Shown in pieces: positions 6,804-7,830 of a stretch of DNA of 7,830 bases (position 1 is its first letter; every line of letters begins with the position of its first letter). The stretch lies in contig JAOPVM010000277.1 in NCBI GenBank assembly GCA_025966215.1, positions 1-7,830 of the forward strand, in the 5' to 3' direction. A program made the position numbers and the translations under genes. The notes below the pieces were generated by a model, which was given only the letters and a program-made list of their open reading frames with translations, searched no databases and had not been told where the DNA came from. The DNA comes from Klenkia sp. (GTDB taxonomy: Bacteria > Actinomycetota > Actinomycetes > Mycobacteriales > Geodermatophilaceae).

Positions 6804-6829
6804 GTCACCTGCGGGCACCCCGGGGTGAC
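6804..6829. terminator. Stem-loop downstream of the M24 peptidase gene
   Basis: GTCACC (6804-6809) pairs with GGTGAC (6824-6829) across a 14-base loop, 13 bases after the peptidase stop. It lies in the 161-bp gap between converging genes. There is no T-tract, and six base pairs with a long loop is modest, so this is a tentative terminator. Confidence 0.3.
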
Positions 6830-6846
6830 CACCGCGCGTCCCTCGT

Positions 6847-6867
6847 GCCGGTGGGCCACCACCCGGC
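6847..6867. terminator. GC-rich hairpin in the convergent gap
   Basis: GCCGG+TGG pairs with CCA+CCGGC around a four-base loop, with one bulged C. This gives eight base pairs, and two further pairs (one a G-T wobble) can extend it to 6845-6869. It is the better of the two hairpins between the peptidase gene and the minus-strand cluster and could stop transcription from either side. It lacks a T-run. Confidence 0.4.
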
Positions 6868-6951
6868 GCCGCTCGGGTCGGTGGTCGGAGCCGCCGGCCA
6901 GCGCGGCAGACCGGGCAGCTCGCGGTCGTGTCCGTCGGGCTCAGGTGGCGC

Positions 6952-7141
6952 TCAGTCGCCGCGCGCCGTCGCCGTCGCCCGGTCGTTGGCCGCCTCGATC
7001 GCCTCGACGAGCTCGTCCTTGGTCATGGTCGAGCGACCCTCGACGTCCAACCGCTGGGCGACCTCGTACAGGTGCTCCTTCGTGGCGTTCGCAGGGCAGC
7101 TCGTCCCCGATGGGCCTTCCCTCGTCGTCGGTCTTCGCCAT
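6952..7141 (-). pseudogene. Rho_N/SAP-like small protein gene with a one-base frameshift
   Basis: The reading frame starts at ATG 7141 as MAKTDDEGRPIGDELP, then leaves frame. The sense of the protein continues in another frame as NATKEHLYEVAQRLDVEGR, then STMTKDELVEAIEAAN, to a stop at 6952. Removing one base near 7093 (an extra T in CCC-T-GCG on this strand) joins them into a 62-residue protein. The span of 190 bases is 63 codons plus one, as a single insertion predicts. The C-terminal part resembles the Rho termination factor N-terminal (helix-extension-helix, SAP-like) fold, which binds nucleic acid in other proteins. The start is well supported: AGGAG six bases upstream overlaps the TAG stop of the thioesterase gene, implying translational coupling. 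The cause could be a sequencing error, a real mutation or, less likely, recoding. As written, the first frame yields a 66-residue product with a nonsense tail ending at 6941. Confidence 0.7.
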
Positions 7142-7150
7142 GCCGCGCTC

Positions 7151-7558
7151 CTACCCGGCCGGCTCCTCCAGGAACGTCGTCCAGAAGGCCCGTTCGGCCT
7201 CGGTGAGGGGTCGGGAGGACCCACCGTCGGTCATCACCAGGACCGCCACGACCGAGACCGCGACGTGCCCGTCCTGGCGCAGCTCCTGCCGGGTGGTGAC
7301 CGAGCTGGTGCCCAGCCGGGTCACCCAGCTCTCGATCGTCACCGACTCGCGCGGCCGGTACTGCAGCTGACGCCGGTAGTCGACCTCGAGCCGGGCCAGG
7401 ATCACCGGCGGGTGCGCCGACCCGTCACCACCGGCCGCGGGTTCGGAGGCCATGGTCAGCCGAGCGTCCTCGACCAGGCTGAGCGCGCGGGCGTGGTTGA
7501 CGTGGCCGTAGACGTCGGGGTCGGACCACCGCAGCTGGACGGCGTGCTGGTGCCGCAC
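7151..7558 (-). CDS. Acyl-CoA thioesterase, hot-dog fold (YbgC/FadM type)
   Basis: This family hydrolyses acyl-CoA thioesters to free acid and CoA in the cytosol; the chain length used here is unknown. The 135-residue length is typical of single hot-dog domains. The signature RWSDPDVYGHVNHARAL (residues 10-26) carries the catalytic-region Asp13 and Asp15 and the GHVNH turn before the long central helix. LARLEVDYRRQ and the later beta strands complete the fold. The start is GTG at 7558, two bases after the stop of the 70-residue gene, with GGAGGAG about 11 bases upstream inside that gene. The stop TAG overlaps the ribosome-binding site of the next gene. This packing suggests one coupled transcript of three genes. 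Confidence 0.9.
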   Translation of the reverse strand: MRHQHAVQLRWSDPDVYGHVNHARALSLVEDARLTMASEPAAGGDGSAHPPVILARLEVDYRRQLQYRPRESVTIESWVTRLGTSSVTTRQELRQDGHVAVSVVAVLVMTDGGSSRPLTEAERAFWTTFLEEPAG

Positions 7559-7560
7559 GA

Positions 7561-7773
7561 TCAGACCGTCTCCTCCGACGTGCGGTGCCCGCCCTCGTCG
7601 GCATCCGGGTGCAGCGTGCGCTCCTCGGACTCGGCGAGGATCGCCGCGGCCTGCGCCTCGGGGTCCGCGCTGCCGACGGCCCGCTCCTCGGGGAGCAGGT
7701 CGGCCCGGGTGCCGACGTTGTGCTCGGTGACGTTGGCGCGCGCCTCGGGGGTGGGGTCCTGGGTGGAGGTCAT
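7561..7773 (-). CDS. Small acidic hypothetical protein
   Basis: The product is a 70-residue protein I cannot assign to a function. It is rich in Glu, Asp, Ala and Thr and has no cysteine, signal peptide or membrane segment. Residues 37-52 (DPEAQAAAILAESEER) can form an amphipathic helix; the ends look disordered, closing with HRTSEETV. I recall similar short acidic proteins with an EAQAxAIL...SEER pattern in actinomycetes, without function. The ATG at 7773 has only a weak AGG very close to it. A TAGAAC hexamer 13-8 bases upstream could be part of a promoter -10, allowing a short or leaderless 5' end. Support for it being a gene comes from the two-base gap to the thioesterase gene and that gene's ribosome-binding site lying within it. 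Confidence 0.7.
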   Translation of the reverse strand: MTSTQDPTPEARANVTEHNVGTRADLLPEERAVGSADPEAQAAAILAESEERTLHPDADEGGHRTSEETV

Positions 7774-7810
7774 GGCCTGGTTCTACCGCCCCACCGGAGA
7801 CCGCGCCGGG

Positions 7811-7830
7811 TCAGAAGTTCGCCATCATGT
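7811..7830 (-). CDS. Possible 3' end of an upstream gene (only five codons visible)
   Basis: On the minus strand the last bases read Met-Met-Ala-Asn-Phe and a TGA stop at 7811-7813. The position, 37 bp before the next gene on the same strand, suits the end of a gene that begins beyond the window. Five codons are too few to identify it or to prove that it is coding. Confidence 0.3.

Noticed and set aside
4265..6862. An 865-codon minus-strand open frame under the cyclase and peptidase genes
   Set aside because: It lies antisense to two genes with intact catalytic motifs, has a composition typical of a shadow frame, and contains no recognisable domain.
6825..7370. A 181-codon plus-strand frame opposite the Rho_N-like and thioesterase genes
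   Set aside because: It is antisense to a well-defined thioesterase gene and its translation is Ser/Arg-rich with no motif.

Overview
The window is very GC-rich, codes densely on both strands and uses many GTG starts. It looks like an ordinary chromosomal segment of a high-GC actinomycete. Three points support this: a GlnA2-type glutamine synthetase lying close to a divergent panB, an arrangement I recall from Mycobacterium; an F420-dependent NADP reductase; and an LdtMt2-like lipoprotein transpeptidase. A Geodermatophilales-type organism (Blastococcus, Geodermatophilus or Modestobacter) is my best guess, but the sequence alone does not prove it. I see no mobile element, CRISPR array, tRNA, rRNA or phage gene.

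Layout, left to right. On the minus strand, an L,D-transpeptidase lipoprotein gene (825-2042) is followed after 42 bp by glnA2 (782 down to the left edge, truncated by the window). A 165-bp divergent spacer separates these from panB (plus, 2208-3059), the first committed step of pantothenate and CoA synthesis. panB converges on the F420:NADP oxidoreductase gene npdG (minus, 3129-3839), with a hairpin in the 69-bp gap. Upstream of npdG on the same strand is a 63-codon gene (3926-4117) for a small conserved protein with a CxxH...C pattern. A 204-bp divergent control region (4118-4321) follows. It holds a perfect 18-bp palindrome and a perfect 2 x 12-bp tandem repeat.

The plus strand then carries a six-helix membrane diguanylate cyclase (4322-5440) with a GGEEL active-site signature and an intact RxxD inhibitory site. 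It is followed after 24 bp by an M24 aminopeptidase-P-like metallopeptidase (5465-6790). A 161-bp convergent gap with two hairpins precedes a tight minus-strand cluster: a 70-residue acidic protein (7561-7773), a hot-dog acyl-CoA thioesterase (7151-7558) and a 62-codon Rho_N/SAP-like gene (6952-7141). That last gene is readable only if a one-base frameshift near position 7093 is corrected. A possible gene end sits at the right border.

Most of this is core metabolism: nitrogen assimilation or polyamine glutamylation, CoA, F420 redox chemistry, cell-wall cross-linking and c-di-GMP signalling. No clearly new system is visible. The points most worth a second look are the frameshifted small gene, the palindrome and repeat between the CxxH-protein gene and the cyclase gene, the cyclase-peptidase gene pair, and the two small uncharacterised proteins.
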